Source: Hyphomicrobiales bacterium
Lineage (GTDB): Bacteria; Pseudomonadota; Alphaproteobacteria; Rhizobiales; Rhizobiaceae
NCBI GenBank assembly: GCA_900466875.1
Contig: UBNQ01000037.1
Span: forward strand, 83,019 to 147,018
Direction: 5' to 3'
Length of the DNA stretch: 64,000 nucleotides
In this document: one piece after another, positions 15,378-24,278 of the stretch
Position numbering within the stretch: position 1 is the first letter of the stretch
How the letters are laid out: each line of letters begins with the position of its first letter
Notes under the pieces: generated by a model
Told to the model about the DNA's origin: nothing
Databases searched by the model: none
Seen by the model: the letters and a program-made list of their open reading frames with translations, nothing else
Program-made: the position numbers and the translations under genes

Positions 15378-16369
15378 GCCAGACCTCCCAAAGTCCTGAG
15401 GGCGCGGGCGACGACGCGCGGCGCCAGTTCGATCTTGTAGTGATTGCCGCCCGAAGACGCCGGCTGCGCGACGGCGCCGTTCATGGAGAGCCTTGCCGCA
15501 GCCGTGACCGTTTCGTCGGTCAGCGCTTTGCCGATGAGAGCCTGTTCGACCTCACGAGCCCGCCATGGCTTTGTCGCAACACCGCCCAGCGCCACGCGCA
15601 CGTCCCTCACGGTTTTGCCGTCCGCTTCAAGCTCCAGTCCGACGGCGGCACTTGCGGCTGCAAACTCGTAGGACTGGCGGTCCCTCACCTTGAGATAGGT
15701 GGAGTTTCTCGCAGCAGCGGAGGTAGGAAGCGAAACTCCCACGATCATCTCGCCGGGCGTGATCACGGTTTCCCGGTCCGGCGTGTCACCGGGCGCGAGG
15801 AAGAAATCCTCCACGCTCACGCTGCGCCCGCCGAGATCGACAACGGCATCGAAGGCGACAAGGGCGGTGGCGAGATCGCCGGGATAGGTGGCGATGCAGT
15901 GCTCGCTCGTGCCCAGAACTGCATGGTTTCGCGTCACGCCGCCGAGTGCTGAGCAGCCCGAGCCGGGTTCGCGCTTGTTGCAGGCCGCAAACGTCGCCGG
16001 ATCCCGGAAATAGGGACAGCGTGTCCGTTGCAGGAGATTGCCGCCGATCGTCGCCATGTTGCGCAACTGCTGCGAGGCGGCAAGCGACAGCGACTGGGCA
16101 ACGGCCGGAAATGCCGCAAGCACCGCCGGGTGGTCGGCAACCGCGCTCATTTTGGCAAGCGCCCCGATGGTGGCGGCCCGCTCATCGATGCTGATCGCAT
16201 CGAGACCGATGATATGGCTGATGTCGATCACCTGATCCGGCTCGCCGACACCGCATTTGGCGAGATCGAGCAACGTCGTGCCGCCAGCCAGCATCATCGC
16301 GCCGGCCTGCAACGCCGCCTTGCGGGCCTCCTCGATGGATGAGGCGCGTGAATAGGAAAAATCTCTCAT
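15374..16369 (-). CDS. FAD-binding subunit of xanthine/aldehyde dehydrogenase with [4Fe-4S] insertion (PaoB/YagS-like)
   Basis: 331 residues of the CoxM/PaoB FAD fold with LAGGTTLLD (28-36) and MATIGGNLLQ (105-114). Following it, Cys118, Cys130, Cys139 and Cys158 form the cysteine-rich insertion (RTRCPYFRDP, ACNKREPGSGC) that in E. coli PaoB carries an extra [4Fe-4S] cluster, so four redox centres can be expected in the complex. Start at 16369 overlaps the stop of the preceding gene; longer frames are unsupported. Confidence 0.9.
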   Translation of the reverse strand: MRDFSYSRASSIEEARKAALQAGAMMLAGGTTLLDLAKCGVGEPDQVIDISHIIGLDAISIDERAATIGALAKMSAVADHPAVLAAFPAVAQSLSLAASQQLRNMATIGGNLLQRTRCPYFRDPATFAACNKREPGSGCSALGGVTRNHAVLGTSEHCIATYPGDLATALVAFDAVVDLGGRSVSVEDFFLAPGDTPDRETVITPGEMIVGVSLPTSAAARNSTYLKVRDRQSYEFAAASAAVGLELEADGKTVRDVRVALGGVATKPWRAREVEQALIGKALTDETVTAAARLSMNGAVAQPASSGGNHYKIELAPRVVARALRTLGGLA

Positions 16370-16869
16370 CACGCAGCCTCCGCCTTCTGCCCGGCGCCAA
16401 GCGTCGCCGCCGCGTCGCGGACTGCCGCCACGATGCTGATATAGGCGCCGCATCGACAGAGGTTTCCGGACATGTATTCGCGGATTTCCGCATCAGAACC
16501 CGCATGCCCTTCGCGAATGCATGCAACCGCCGACATGATCTGGCCGGGCGTGCAGTAGCCACACTGGAAGGCGTCATGCTCAAGGAAAGCCCGCTGCACG
16601 ACATGCAAGGTGCCGTCGTCACCGGCAATACCTTCGATCGTGGTTACCTGACGGCCTTCGACCTGGGCCGCCAGGGTGAGACAGGAGAGCACCCTCTCGC
16701 CATCCACATGACAGGTACAGGCCCCGCATTGGCCCTGGTCGCAGCCCTTCTTGGTGCCGGTAAGCGCGAGATGCTCGCGCAGCGCATCGAGAAGCGTCAC
16801 GCGCGGCTCGACATCGAGCCCATGCGTCTTTCCGTTGATATCGAGATCGAGGTGGATCGTTCGGGCCAT
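16369..16869 (-). CDS. [2Fe-2S] subunit of xanthine/aldehyde dehydrogenase
   Basis: 166 residues with a plant-type ferredoxin cluster (Cys43, Cys48, Cys51, Cys63) and the second helical cluster (Cys103, Cys106, Cys138, Cys140; CGYCTPGQ and CRCG). It passes electrons from the molybdenum site to FAD. Unlike PaoA there is no Tat signal, so the complex is cytosolic. ATG 16869 is preceded by AGGAGGTT; upstream in-frame starts lack this. First gene of the operon; divergent from tetR at 17084. Confidence 0.9.
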   Translation of the reverse strand: MARTIHLDLDINGKTHGLDVEPRVTLLDALREHLALTGTKKGCDQGQCGACTCHVDGERVLSCLTLAAQVEGRQVTTIEGIAGDDGTLHVVQRAFLEHDAFQCGYCTPGQIMSAVACIREGHAGSDAEIREYMSGNLCRCGAYISIVAAVRDAAATLGAGQKAEAA

Positions 16870-17019
16870 GAAAACCTCCTGCTGGCAAAGCGAGAAAAAA
16901 GCCGTTGCGACTGGACGAATGAATGGAGAGCCCCAGTTATTAGGGTCTGCAAGCGAATGCCGCATTTCCGGCATGACATCCGCCCTACTTCCGGTTTAAA
17001 AGTAGAGGACCCTCCAATT

Positions 17020-17033
17020 CGGAGGCGCCTCCG
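17020..17033. promoter_or_regulatory. Perfect 14-bp palindrome between dehydrogenase operon and tetR
   Basis: CGGAGGCGCCTCCG is a perfect inverted repeat flanked by GTTTAAA copies (16994-17000 and 17033-17039). A partly related CCTCC lies at 17011-17015. Position between divergent genes and shape fit a TetR operator controlling both directions. Confidence 0.55.
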
Positions 17034-17083
17034 TTTAAACTAGCAGCTTGACGCCGAGCGTCAAGGGCTGATCCCGTGGGAGC

Positions 17084-17683
17084 ATGATTTTGGCCTCGGC
17101 CACGCCGGAAAAAGCAGACAAGACCGCCCCGAAAATGCGAGCCGATGCTCGCAGGAACCGCGACAAGCTTATCGAGGTTGCAGCAACGGCTTTTGCTGAA
17201 AACGGGGTGGAGACTTCGTTGGAGGACATTGCCCGCAAGGCCGGCGTCGGCATCGGCACGCTCTACCGCCACTTTCCCACCCGCGAGCACCTTGTCGAGG
17301 TCGTCTATCAGCGGGAACTGCAAATTCTGGCGGATGCGGCCGAGGAACTGTCTGCAAGCGAAGCGGCCGATGTCGCGCTCGAACAGTGGATGCGCCGTTT
17401 CGTCAGCTATATGGCGACCAAGCGCGGCATGGCGAGCAGCCTCAAGATCATCGCCAGCTCCAACTCCGCCATGTTCGCCGAAGGGTTCGGACGCATCCGC
17501 TCCTCCTTCGACAATCTGTTGTCGGCAGCGCAGGACCAGAACCTGATCCGCAAGGATATCGGCCAGGCGGACCTGATGCACGCCATGTCCAGCATCTATT
17601 CGATACCCGACACGCCGGAATGGCGCGAAAGCGCCAACAGGCTGATCGGCCTGCTGATGGACGGAATGCGCGTTCAGCGCTAA
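17084..17683 (+). CDS. TetR/AcrR-family regulator
   Basis: 199 residues with an N-terminal helix-turn-helix at about 30-65 (VETSLEDIARKAGVGIGTLYRHF) and a TetR C-terminal domain. It is divergent from the molybdenum dehydrogenase operon and most likely represses it and itself through the palindrome at 17020-17033. The ATG at 17084 lies only one base from GGGAG; the in-frame TTG at 17090 has ideal spacing and may be the true start. Ligand unknown, plausibly the enzyme's substrate. Confidence 0.85.
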   Translation: MILASATPEKADKTAPKMRADARRNRDKLIEVAATAFAENGVETSLEDIARKAGVGIGTLYRHFPTREHLVEVVYQRELQILADAAEELSASEAADVALEQWMRRFVSYMATKRGMASSLKIIASSNSAMFAEGFGRIRSSFDNLLSAAQDQNLIRKDIGQADLMHAMSSIYSIPDTPEWRESANRLIGLLMDGMRVQR

Positions 17684-17790
17684 CGTAGTATCTTAAAAAG
17701 ATTCCGGAGGCCTGAGCGCCAGATTACGGAAGAGGCTCGCTGTTCAGCGATTCCGAGGTCTGCTTTGGCCACCATCGGCAATCAAACCCT

Positions 17791-17822
17791 CCCTCATCCC
17801 TGTGCTTGTCACAGGGATCCAG
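17791..17822 (+). repeat. Hairpin repeat, copy 1
   Basis: A 32-base unit containing a perfect 8-bp stem (TCCCTGTG/CACAGGGA) around the loop CTTGT. A second copy lies inverted at 17876-17907 with two differences that pair with each other in the stem. It is the type of intergenic palindromic repeat found scattered in alphaproteobacteria. Confidence 0.7.
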
Positions 17823-17875
17823 TAGCCCAAGTCCTTGGGCGGAAAGAGTCTTCTCACCGCGCAGACGCGCCGTGG

Positions 17876-17907
17876 CTGGATTCCTGTGACAAGCACAGGA
17901 ATGAGGG
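17876..17907 (-). repeat. Hairpin repeat, copy 2 (inverted)
   Basis: Reverse-complement copy of the unit at 17791-17822 (30 of 32 identical). The stem reads TTCCTGTG/CACAGGAA, so both differences keep base pairing. The two copies can also pair with each other over 32 bases around a 53-base spacer. Confidence 0.7.
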
Positions 17908-17927
17908 TAATCGAGGCTCTGAATGCC

Positions 17928-17977
17928 AAAAACGGCCTTTTCAGCGATCTGACGGCCCGGAAGACCGGGCCGTTTTT
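17928..17977. terminator. Bidirectional terminator between tetR and exoP
   Basis: A perfect 9-bp stem (17952-17960 with 17965-17973, loop AAGA) is followed on the plus strand by a T tract. An outer 10-bp inverted repeat AAAAACGGCC (17928-17937) / GGCCGTTTTT (17968-17977) gives a T tract on the minus strand as well. It lies between convergent genes. Confidence 0.75.
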
Positions 17978-17994
17978 CTTTGGATCGATCGCCG

Positions 17995-20340
17995 TTATTC
18001 GGCGGCCACTTCCTTGTAGTCCCGGTAATAGGACAGATAGTTGGAGCGCAGACGCTCCGGCGCGCCGGGATCTGCATATTTGTGCAGTTCAGCAAGATCG
18101 GTCTTGTTCAAGATCACGCCGATCGTCTTGGCGGCGATCTGCGGCTCCGACTGAAGGACACTCTGTACCGCCTTGGCCGGCGTCGCACCCCATTCGGTGA
18201 CGAAGACGAAGGCATCGGCATAGGGTTCGAACGCCTTGGCATCGATGACCGGGATGAGCGGTGCAAGGTCGACGACGATGACGTCGAATGTGTCCTTGAC
18301 GCTTTCCAGGAACTGGCTCATCCCGCTGGAAGCAAGCAGCTCGCTCGTATGCGTGACCTGACGGCCGCGCGTCGTCATCGGCAGGATGGTGAGGCGCGAA
18401 CGGCGGTCGACACGGGCGACGCTCGTCCACGACGTCTTGTTGAGGATGACGTCGACAAGGCCGACTTCCGGTTCGCTGGCCAGCATCTTGGAGAGGCCGG
18501 GATTGCGCAGGTCGGCGTCGATGACCAGCGTACGGGCGCCACTTGAGGCGATCAGGCCGGCAAAGTTTGCGGCGACCGTCGACTTGCCCTCGCCCGGAAG
18601 GCAGGAAACCACGCCGATGACGGCGCATTTCTTGCCCTGCAGCACGATATCGCAGGCAAGCTTGGTGTTGCGCAGCGTTTCGGCAAACTGCGAGCGCGGC
18701 GCTTCGACGGCCACACGCATCATGCGGCGGAAGGAGATCGGGTCGCCCACCGGCTGGTTAGCGGCGTCCCCTTGCTCCGGTGCTGCATTCGGCTTCGGCG
18801 CATCCTCGCGGGCGGCCCCGGCAATCCGCGGCAGATAACCGAGGAAGCGCATGCCGAGCTTCTGCTGGACGTCCTCGCCGGTGCGGAAGAAGCGTTCGCG
18901 CAGTTCAAGCACAGCAGCGGCAGCGCAACCGATCAACAGGCCGAGAATGATCGACAGCGCCATGGTCAGCGTCTTGCGCGGGCTGGACGGCGAGGTCGGA
19001 ACGCCCGCGTCGGAAATCACGCGCGCCTTGGCGATCGGCAGAGACTGCAACTGCGACGCCTGTTCGAAACGCTGCAGATAGGATTCATAGAGTGTCCTGA
19101 GCGCCGAAGCGCGCTGCTCCAGTTCCTGCAGCTGCACCATGTTGACGTTCGCATCGGCATTGTTGCCGGCGACGCGCTGGATGTTTTCCCGCATCGACTC
19201 CACGCGCGATTGTGAAACGTCCAGCTCGTTCCTGAAGCTGCCGGTCAGCTGCTGAAGCTCGCGGAACATCTGGTTGATGACGTCCTGCTTTTCGCCCTTC
19301 ATTGCAAGCGCCTGCGGATGGTCGGCGCCGAACTGCTGGATGATCGCCTGCTCGCGGTCGTTGATGCCGATGTAGCGCTTGCGCAGGTCCTGCATCACGG
19401 TGTTGTCGGTATCGCGATTGGAAACGACGGCATTCTCGACAGCCGCTTCCGGTCCCTTGTCGACAATCGCCTTGTACTGGTTGTAGCGGGCGGCGGCGGT
19501 TGCCGCATCGGCCTGCGCCACGATCAACTGGCTGTTGAGGTCTGAGAGCTGCTGCGCCGACAGAAGTTCGCCGCGCGGGGAGATCAGGCCCTTGTCGCGC
19601 TTGAACTGCTGAACGGCCAGTGCGGCCTGCTGCGCGCGCGTATTGAGATCGTTCAGCCGCTCCTGCAGCCAGATGCTGGCGCGTTCGGTGGCGTCGAAAT
19701 TGGCGTTAAGCTGTTCCGTCAGGTAGGACTCGGCATAGGTCTTGGTGATCTGCGCCGATAGGAGCTTGTCCGGCGAACGCACGGAAAGGGCGACCACCGA
19801 GCTGCGTCCGACACGTTCCACGGTCAGCCATTGCTGGATGATGGCGGCAGCCTTTTCACGACGGCCCGCCGCGATCTGCTCTTCGGTGGGCGCCGGTGTG
19901 TCGGCTGCAAAAATGGATGTGGCTCCGCGGATAAGACCCTTGACCAGATCCACCGGCGACTTGGGCGGATCGACGATCAGGGCGTTTTCGTCGAGCTTCG
20001 CCTTGTCGACGACGCTGAGCGCCAGTTCCTTGGATTTCAGGATTTCCACCGCACTCGACATGCGGTTATCGAGCATCTGCGCGGATTGGGCATCCGACGC
20101 ATTCTCTTCCGCATAACGGGAAAGATTGTCGTCCATGAGGATGTTCGTCATGGACGTGTACATCGGCTGGGCAAAGACCAGATAAAGCCCGGCCAGAACG
20201 ACCATCGCGACGACACAGCCGGCAATGACGCCAAGCCGGCGCATGGCGGCCGACCACAGCTTATCGAGATCGATGAACGTGTCGTGGTCTTTCTGTTCTG
20301 GGGGAAAGATCGTCATCGGTCGAAAGTTTGCCTGATCCAT
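17995..20340 (-). CDS. exoP: Succinoglycan chain-length/transport protein ExoP (Wzc-like BY-kinase)
   Basis: 781 residues: N-terminal Wzz domain with a first membrane helix (about 37-57), a long periplasmic coiled-coil part (about 60-440), a Pro/Ser stretch (447-455), a second helix (459-479), then a cytoplasmic tyrosine autokinase with Walker A GEGKST (583-588), Walker A' LVIDADLR (605-612), Walker B VIVVDLAP (687-694) and a terminal tyrosine cluster (Y768, Y771, Y772, Y775). ExoP sets polymer length with ExoQ and ExoT. ATG 20340 is chosen; the frame extends 21 codons upstream without support. Last gene of the exoHKLAMONP series. Confidence 0.9.
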   Translation of the reverse strand: MDQANFRPMTIFPPEQKDHDTFIDLDKLWSAAMRRLGVIAGCVVAMVVLAGLYLVFAQPMYTSMTNILMDDNLSRYAEENASDAQSAQMLDNRMSSAVEILKSKELALSVVDKAKLDENALIVDPPKSPVDLVKGLIRGATSIFAADTPAPTEEQIAAGRREKAAAIIQQWLTVERVGRSSVVALSVRSPDKLLSAQITKTYAESYLTEQLNANFDATERASIWLQERLNDLNTRAQQAALAVQQFKRDKGLISPRGELLSAQQLSDLNSQLIVAQADAATAAARYNQYKAIVDKGPEAAVENAVVSNRDTDNTVMQDLRKRYIGINDREQAIIQQFGADHPQALAMKGEKQDVINQMFRELQQLTGSFRNELDVSQSRVESMRENIQRVAGNNADANVNMVQLQELEQRASALRTLYESYLQRFEQASQLQSLPIAKARVISDAGVPTSPSSPRKTLTMALSIILGLLIGCAAAAVLELRERFFRTGEDVQQKLGMRFLGYLPRIAGAAREDAPKPNAAPEQGDAANQPVGDPISFRRMMRVAVEAPRSQFAETLRNTKLACDIVLQGKKCAVIGVVSCLPGEGKSTVAANFAGLIASSGARTLVIDADLRNPGLSKMLASEPEVGLVDVILNKTSWTSVARVDRRSRLTILPMTTRGRQVTHTSELLASSGMSQFLESVKDTFDVIVVDLAPLIPVIDAKAFEPYADAFVFVTEWGATPAKAVQSVLQSEPQIAAKTIGVILNKTDLAELHKYADPGAPERLRSNYLSYYRDYKEVAAE

Positions 20341-20409
20341 TGTGTCATCCGTGTGGGGAAAATAGTGCAGGAAAGGCGAATGTCTCGCCTTTCCCGTAAT
20401 CATTCTGCG

Positions 20410-21315
20410 TCAAGCCGCGCGAACCTTGGTTGCATGCGCATCCAGCAGTTCCTGGATCGTCACGGCAAGGTCACCGCTCATGTCGGCACGCATCATCGCG
20501 AAGGCGACGTTTGCCTCGATGAAGCCGCGCTTCGAGCCGCAGTCGAATGTACGTCCCTGGTAAGGATGTGCATGGAACGGCTGGCCCTTCAACAGTTTCT
20601 GCATGCTGTCGGTCAGCTGGATCTCGTTGCCGGCGCCGCGCTCCTGGCTTTCGAGAAGCTCGAAGATCTGCGGCTGCAGAATATAACGACCATTGAGGTA
20701 ATAGTTCGACGGTGCATCGGCCGGCTTCGGCTTTTCGACCATGCCGGTGACCTGGAAACCGTGGCGAACGTCCTGGCCGATGGCGACAACGCCGTAGCTC
20801 GACGTTTCTTCCGGCGCGCACTGCTCGACCGCAAACACGTTGCCGCCGACTTCCTCGTAAAGATCCATCAGGCCGGACATGCAGCCGCGAGCACCATAGG
20901 AGACCATATCGGGCAGAAGCAGCGCGAACGGCTCATCGCCGACCAGTTCACGGGCGCACCATACGGCGTGGCCGAGACCGAGCGGCACCTGCTGGCGTGT
21001 GTAGCTGACGGTACCTGCGAGCGGCAGCATCTTTTCCAGCTGCGCCACCTGCACCGTCTTGCCTGAACGGGTGAGGCTGGCGATCAGTTCGGGATTGCTG
21101 TCGAAATAGTCTTCGATGGCAGTCTTGTTGCGGCTGGTGACGAAAATGATGTTTTCGATGCCTGCCTGCATGGCTTCATCAACGGCATATTGCACGACCG
21201 GACGATCGACGATCGTCAGCATTTCCTTCGGCATGGCCTTGGTCGCGGGCAGGAACCGGGTTCCATTGCCTGCGACGGGGATTACGGCCTTCCGAACTGG
21301 TCTCTTCAAGTTCAT
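20410..21315 (-). CDS. exoN: UTP-glucose-1-phosphate uridylyltransferase ExoN/GalU
   Basis: 301 residues of the GalU nucleotidyltransferase family: the N-terminal GNGTRFLPATKAMPKEM (about 16-32) binds UTP, and VEKPKP is the conserved sugar-site segment. It makes UDP-glucose, the glucose donor for succinoglycan; UDP-galactose would then need ExoB, which is not in the window. Located 44 bases after exoO and 69 before exoP, as in Sinorhizobium and Agrobacterium exo clusters. Confidence 0.9.
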   Translation of the reverse strand: MNLKRPVRKAVIPVAGNGTRFLPATKAMPKEMLTIVDRPVVQYAVDEAMQAGIENIIFVTSRNKTAIEDYFDSNPELIASLTRSGKTVQVAQLEKMLPLAGTVSYTRQQVPLGLGHAVWCARELVGDEPFALLLPDMVSYGARGCMSGLMDLYEEVGGNVFAVEQCAPEETSSYGVVAIGQDVRHGFQVTGMVEKPKPADAPSNYYLNGRYILQPQIFELLESQERGAGNEIQLTDSMQKLLKGQPFHAHPYQGRTFDCGSKRGFIEANVAFAMMRADMSGDLAVTIQELLDAHATKVRAA

Positions 21316-21359
21316 TCCCTAGTCCTTTCCAGGGGCATACACGCCCGTTTGATCGGATT

Positions 21360-22307
21360 TCAGTTGACACCGGCCTTGACGAACCGGCGCATGCGAACGG
21401 CAATGGGCATCCGGAAATGCTTCAGCGCTCCGGGTGCTTTCATTGCGGTTTTGAGGAACCCACTGAGCGACTTGGCCTTAACCTCGTCGACGAGGGTGAG
21501 AAACGAGCGAGCCTCGATGATGCTGTGCGTGCGGCGGCGCTGTGCCGCCATTTCCGCCGGGCCGAGCGGATAACGCTCCAGGAACCGGCGATCGCCTTCC
21601 AGCATGTCATCGAGATGCTTGTGCTTGAGCACGCGGGAGATGGACCCCTGCATGAGATGATAGACATAGCCCGGATTTGGATCCGTGGCGCAACGCCCGC
21701 CGCTCGCCAGAACCGAGGCAAACAGGATGTAATCCTCGCCGATCCTCAAGCCTTCATCGAACTCGAGCCCATGCTCGAGAAGAAAGGCACGGTTGAAGAT
21801 CGGCTTCATGTAGCCGTAGTTGAAGGTCGTTTTGAAGATCAGGTTGGAATCGATTAATTCCGCAAGCGTGATCTCGCGTTTCTGTTCCAGATGCCGCTTG
21901 TCGAACATCGTCTTGGCCGCCCCGCCTTCGATCGGCACGACATCGACATTGTCGACCACCATCTGGGCGTCGAGTGTCTTGGCCCGCTGCAGCATGGAAA
22001 GCGAACGCTCGGGATAAACGGCATCGTCGGCATCGAGCGTCGCGACGAAACTACCGGTGGCTGCGGCTATACCGGTATTGCGCGCCCTGCCCGGCCCGCC
22101 ATTCTGCGGCTGGCGGATAAGCCGAACGCGAGGATCCGTATAGCTTTCGACAATCTCCGCCGTCTCATCCGTCGAACAGTCGTCGACGACGATGACCTCG
22201 ACAGTCACGCCGACCTGCGCAAGCGCACTGTTTATGGCGCGCGCCAGCGTCTCTTCCGCGTTATAGGCGGCGATGATGAAGCTGATATCGGGTATCCCGC
22301 TATCCAT
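21360..22307 (-). CDS. exoO: Succinoglycan glucosyltransferase ExoO (GT2)
   Basis: 315 residues, inverting GT2 fold: SFIIAAYNAEETL at the start, VIVVDDCSTD nucleotide-binding strand, and DXD-like TLDADDAV. Its position between exoM and exoN and its GT2 type identify it as ExoO, which adds a glucose late in the octasaccharide backbone. ATG 22307 is 10 bases after GGAGG; a GTG at 22313 overlapping the exoM stop is possible. Translational coupling to exoM is likely. Confidence 0.8.
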   Translation of the reverse strand: MDSGIPDISFIIAAYNAEETLARAINSALAQVGVTVEVIVVDDCSTDETAEIVESYTDPRVRLIRQPQNGGPGRARNTGIAAATGSFVATLDADDAVYPERSLSMLQRAKTLDAQMVVDNVDVVPIEGGAAKTMFDKRHLEQKREITLAELIDSNLIFKTTFNYGYMKPIFNRAFLLEHGLEFDEGLRIGEDYILFASVLASGGRCATDPNPGYVYHLMQGSISRVLKHKHLDDMLEGDRRFLERYPLGPAEMAAQRRRTHSIIEARSFLTLVDEVKAKSLSGFLKTAMKAPGALKHFRMPIAVRMRRFVKAGVN

Positions 22308-22309
22308 GT

Positions 22310-23239
22310 TCACGCAGCCTCCGGGGTGCCGTATTGGCGGATTTCACGCACGCCGAGCATGCCCATCACGGCGCCGATATGCAGCGCCCCACGCAGCGCA
22401 TACCGATTGCGCTTCACTGGCATCAGCGTGAAGGCTGCGGCGATGGCGCCACAATAACCGGCCTTTGTGGCAGCGATGAGAGCCTTCGGAAAACGCTTCA
22501 CGCCGCTATTCTTTGCAGCCACGATCCGGCCATGGGTCTGGCCCGAACGGAAGCGGCGCTTGGCAAGCCACAGAAAACTCGCCCGGCTTGCCGGCACCGG
22601 CTCCAGCACCAGCGCATCCTCGGCAAATTCGATCCGCCCGCCGCTTTCCGTCAGCTGCGAGAAGAAATGGGTATCTTCACCACCGCTCTGTCCGAGCGCC
22701 AGCGCGAAACGACGGCCAATGACGAGCGGCGAGCGCATGTCGAGCAGCGTATTGCAGGTATAACCGGTGATGATCCGGCCATCGACCCAGACCGGCACGG
22801 TCGAGTGGAAATCGCCATTGCGCATCCACGCGGCGCTGTCATCACCATAAAGCGCGCGAACCGGACCGAGCACGGCTTCCGCTCCGGTCTGCCGTGCCTT
22901 CTCGTAAAGTGCGGCCAGCCATTCCGGCGTCGCGGTCTCGTCATCGTCGATAAAGGCGAGGAAATCCGCGTCAGTCGAGGTGAGGCAGGCGTTGCGGGCA
23001 ATCGAGATGTTCGATTTCGGGCAATGGACATAAAGGATCGGGAACGGAGACTGAGCGCGAACACTCTCCACCAGGTCGCTCGCACTCGGCACCGCATCAT
23101 TATCCGCAACGATCAGGCGTACCGATGCACCTGCCGGTACGGTCAGCTTGAACAGCGATACCAGCGTATCCCTCAGCGCCGGACGCCGATAGGTGCAGAT
23201 GCCGATGTCGATTGTTGCCACGGTGAGATCTGCCGTCAT
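22310..23239 (-). CDS. exoM: Succinoglycan glucosyltransferase ExoM (GT2)
   Basis: 309 residues, GT2: IGICTYRRPALRDTL motif, DXD region FIDDDETATPEW, GGEDTHFFSQL acceptor/base segment and a C-terminal basic helical region. The length equals that of S. meliloti ExoM as I remember it, and the place between exoA and exoO agrees. ExoM adds the fourth sugar (a glucose). The ATG overlaps the exoA stop (ATGA). Confidence 0.85.
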   Translation of the reverse strand: MTADLTVATIDIGICTYRRPALRDTLVSLFKLTVPAGASVRLIVADNDAVPSASDLVESVRAQSPFPILYVHCPKSNISIARNACLTSTDADFLAFIDDDETATPEWLAALYEKARQTGAEAVLGPVRALYGDDSAAWMRNGDFHSTVPVWVDGRIITGYTCNTLLDMRSPLVIGRRFALALGQSGGEDTHFFSQLTESGGRIEFAEDALVLEPVPASRASFLWLAKRRFRSGQTHGRIVAAKNSGVKRFPKALIAATKAGYCGAIAAAFTLMPVKRNRYALRGALHIGAVMGMLGVREIRQYGTPEAA

Positions 23240-24270
23240 GCGACCCTCTTTCGTCGGATACGAAGCAATTCCATCCAGAAGCCCGCCGACCAGGCCAGAT
23301 GCATGATCATCGCAGGAATGGTGGCAAAGAGCGCAATCATGTTGCGCTGACCGATCGCCATATAGGCGCCGTAAGCGATACAGGCGATCATCCAGACGGC
23401 AACCGGAACGGCCGCCCACCAGTACAACAGGGCCAGCACCGCGCCGGCAACCACCGGTGCGACCGCAAGCGGAATGGCCTGGCGGATTTTCGGGATGGAG
23501 CGATGTTTCAGAAGGTTCTTCGCCCTGCCCCGGCCATAACCCAGATACTGACGGAACAGCGCCGAGGCGCTGGAGCGCGGATAATAGGTCATGAAGGTCT
23601 CGCCGGTCATCCAGATGCGGAAACCGGCATTCCTGAGCCGGAAGTCCAGCTCGGCATCCTCGTTATGGCTGAACGTTTCGTCGTAACCACCGACTTGGCG
23701 ATAGGCGGCGATCCGCATCAGCGCATGATGTCCGTGATCGACCCATTCACCGCCGCCGCCGGCCCGGTGCTTGGAGCCGCCATTGCCGAGTTTTGAATTC
23801 TGCGCGATCGCCGCCGCCTGCTGGAAGGCGCCGAAACCGACCGTCTCCATGCCGACCACGACGGAATCCGCCTGGTGCAGGACGGCTTCGTCAATCAGCG
23901 CCTGGCAATAATTGTCCGGATAATCGCCATGGGCATCGATGCGGATGAGGTAATCGCGCCCGTCACCATAGGTCTGGACTGCAAGGTTCATCGCAGCGCT
24001 CTGGATGCGCTTGGGATTGTCGAGAAGCACGAGATCGGGAATTTCGCCGATCATGCGACGCACGATATCCGGCGTGCCGTCGCGGCTGCCGCCATCGGCA
24101 ACGACGATCAGCATGTCGGTTTCGCCGCGCTGAAGGGCAAACTTGCGCAACAGCGCCTCGATCGTCTTGGCCTCGTTGAGGCATGGGATGACGAGGAGAA
24201 CACGCGGATTGGACGGGATTTCAAAATGCTGGTTCGACATGTCGGAACCGGGAACGCTACTCACTACCAT
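23236..24270 (-). CDS. exoA: Succinoglycan glucosyltransferase ExoA (GT2, membrane-linked)
   Basis: 344 residues: GT2 domain (VLLVIPCLNEAKTIEALL; VADGGSRDGT; IDAHGDYP) followed by hydrophobic helices near the C-terminus (about 265-325) that attach it to the inner membrane. ExoA adds the third sugar, the first beta-1,3-linked glucose. Among several in-frame starts, ATG 24270 has GAGG at 6 bases; ATG 24240 is closest to conserved sequence. It overlaps exoM by 4 bp. Confidence 0.85.
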   Translation of the reverse strand: MVVSSVPGSDMSNQHFEIPSNPRVLLVIPCLNEAKTIEALLRKFALQRGETDMLIVVADGGSRDGTPDIVRRMIGEIPDLVLLDNPKRIQSAAMNLAVQTYGDGRDYLIRIDAHGDYPDNYCQALIDEAVLHQADSVVVGMETVGFGAFQQAAAIAQNSKLGNGGSKHRAGGGGEWVDHGHHALMRIAAYRQVGGYDETFSHNEDAELDFRLRNAGFRIWMTGETFMTYYPRSSASALFRQYLGYGRGRAKNLLKHRSIPKIRQAIPLAVAPVVAGAVLALLYWWAAVPVAVWMIACIAYGAYMAIGQRNMIALFATIPAMIMHLAWSAGFWMELLRIRRKRVA

Positions 24271-24278
24271 ATTCCACC

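Noticed and set aside
13140..15440. Open frame of 766 codons on the plus strand across the dehydrogenase subunit gene
   Set aside because: It is antisense to a gene with clear molybdenum-binding motifs. The translation is His/Arg/Asp-rich with no domain, as expected for the mirror frame of high-G+C coding DNA.
17791..17907. CRISPR-like or insertion-sequence end
   Set aside because: Only two inverted copies with internal hairpins, no spacers of constant length, no transposase gene and no target duplication seen.
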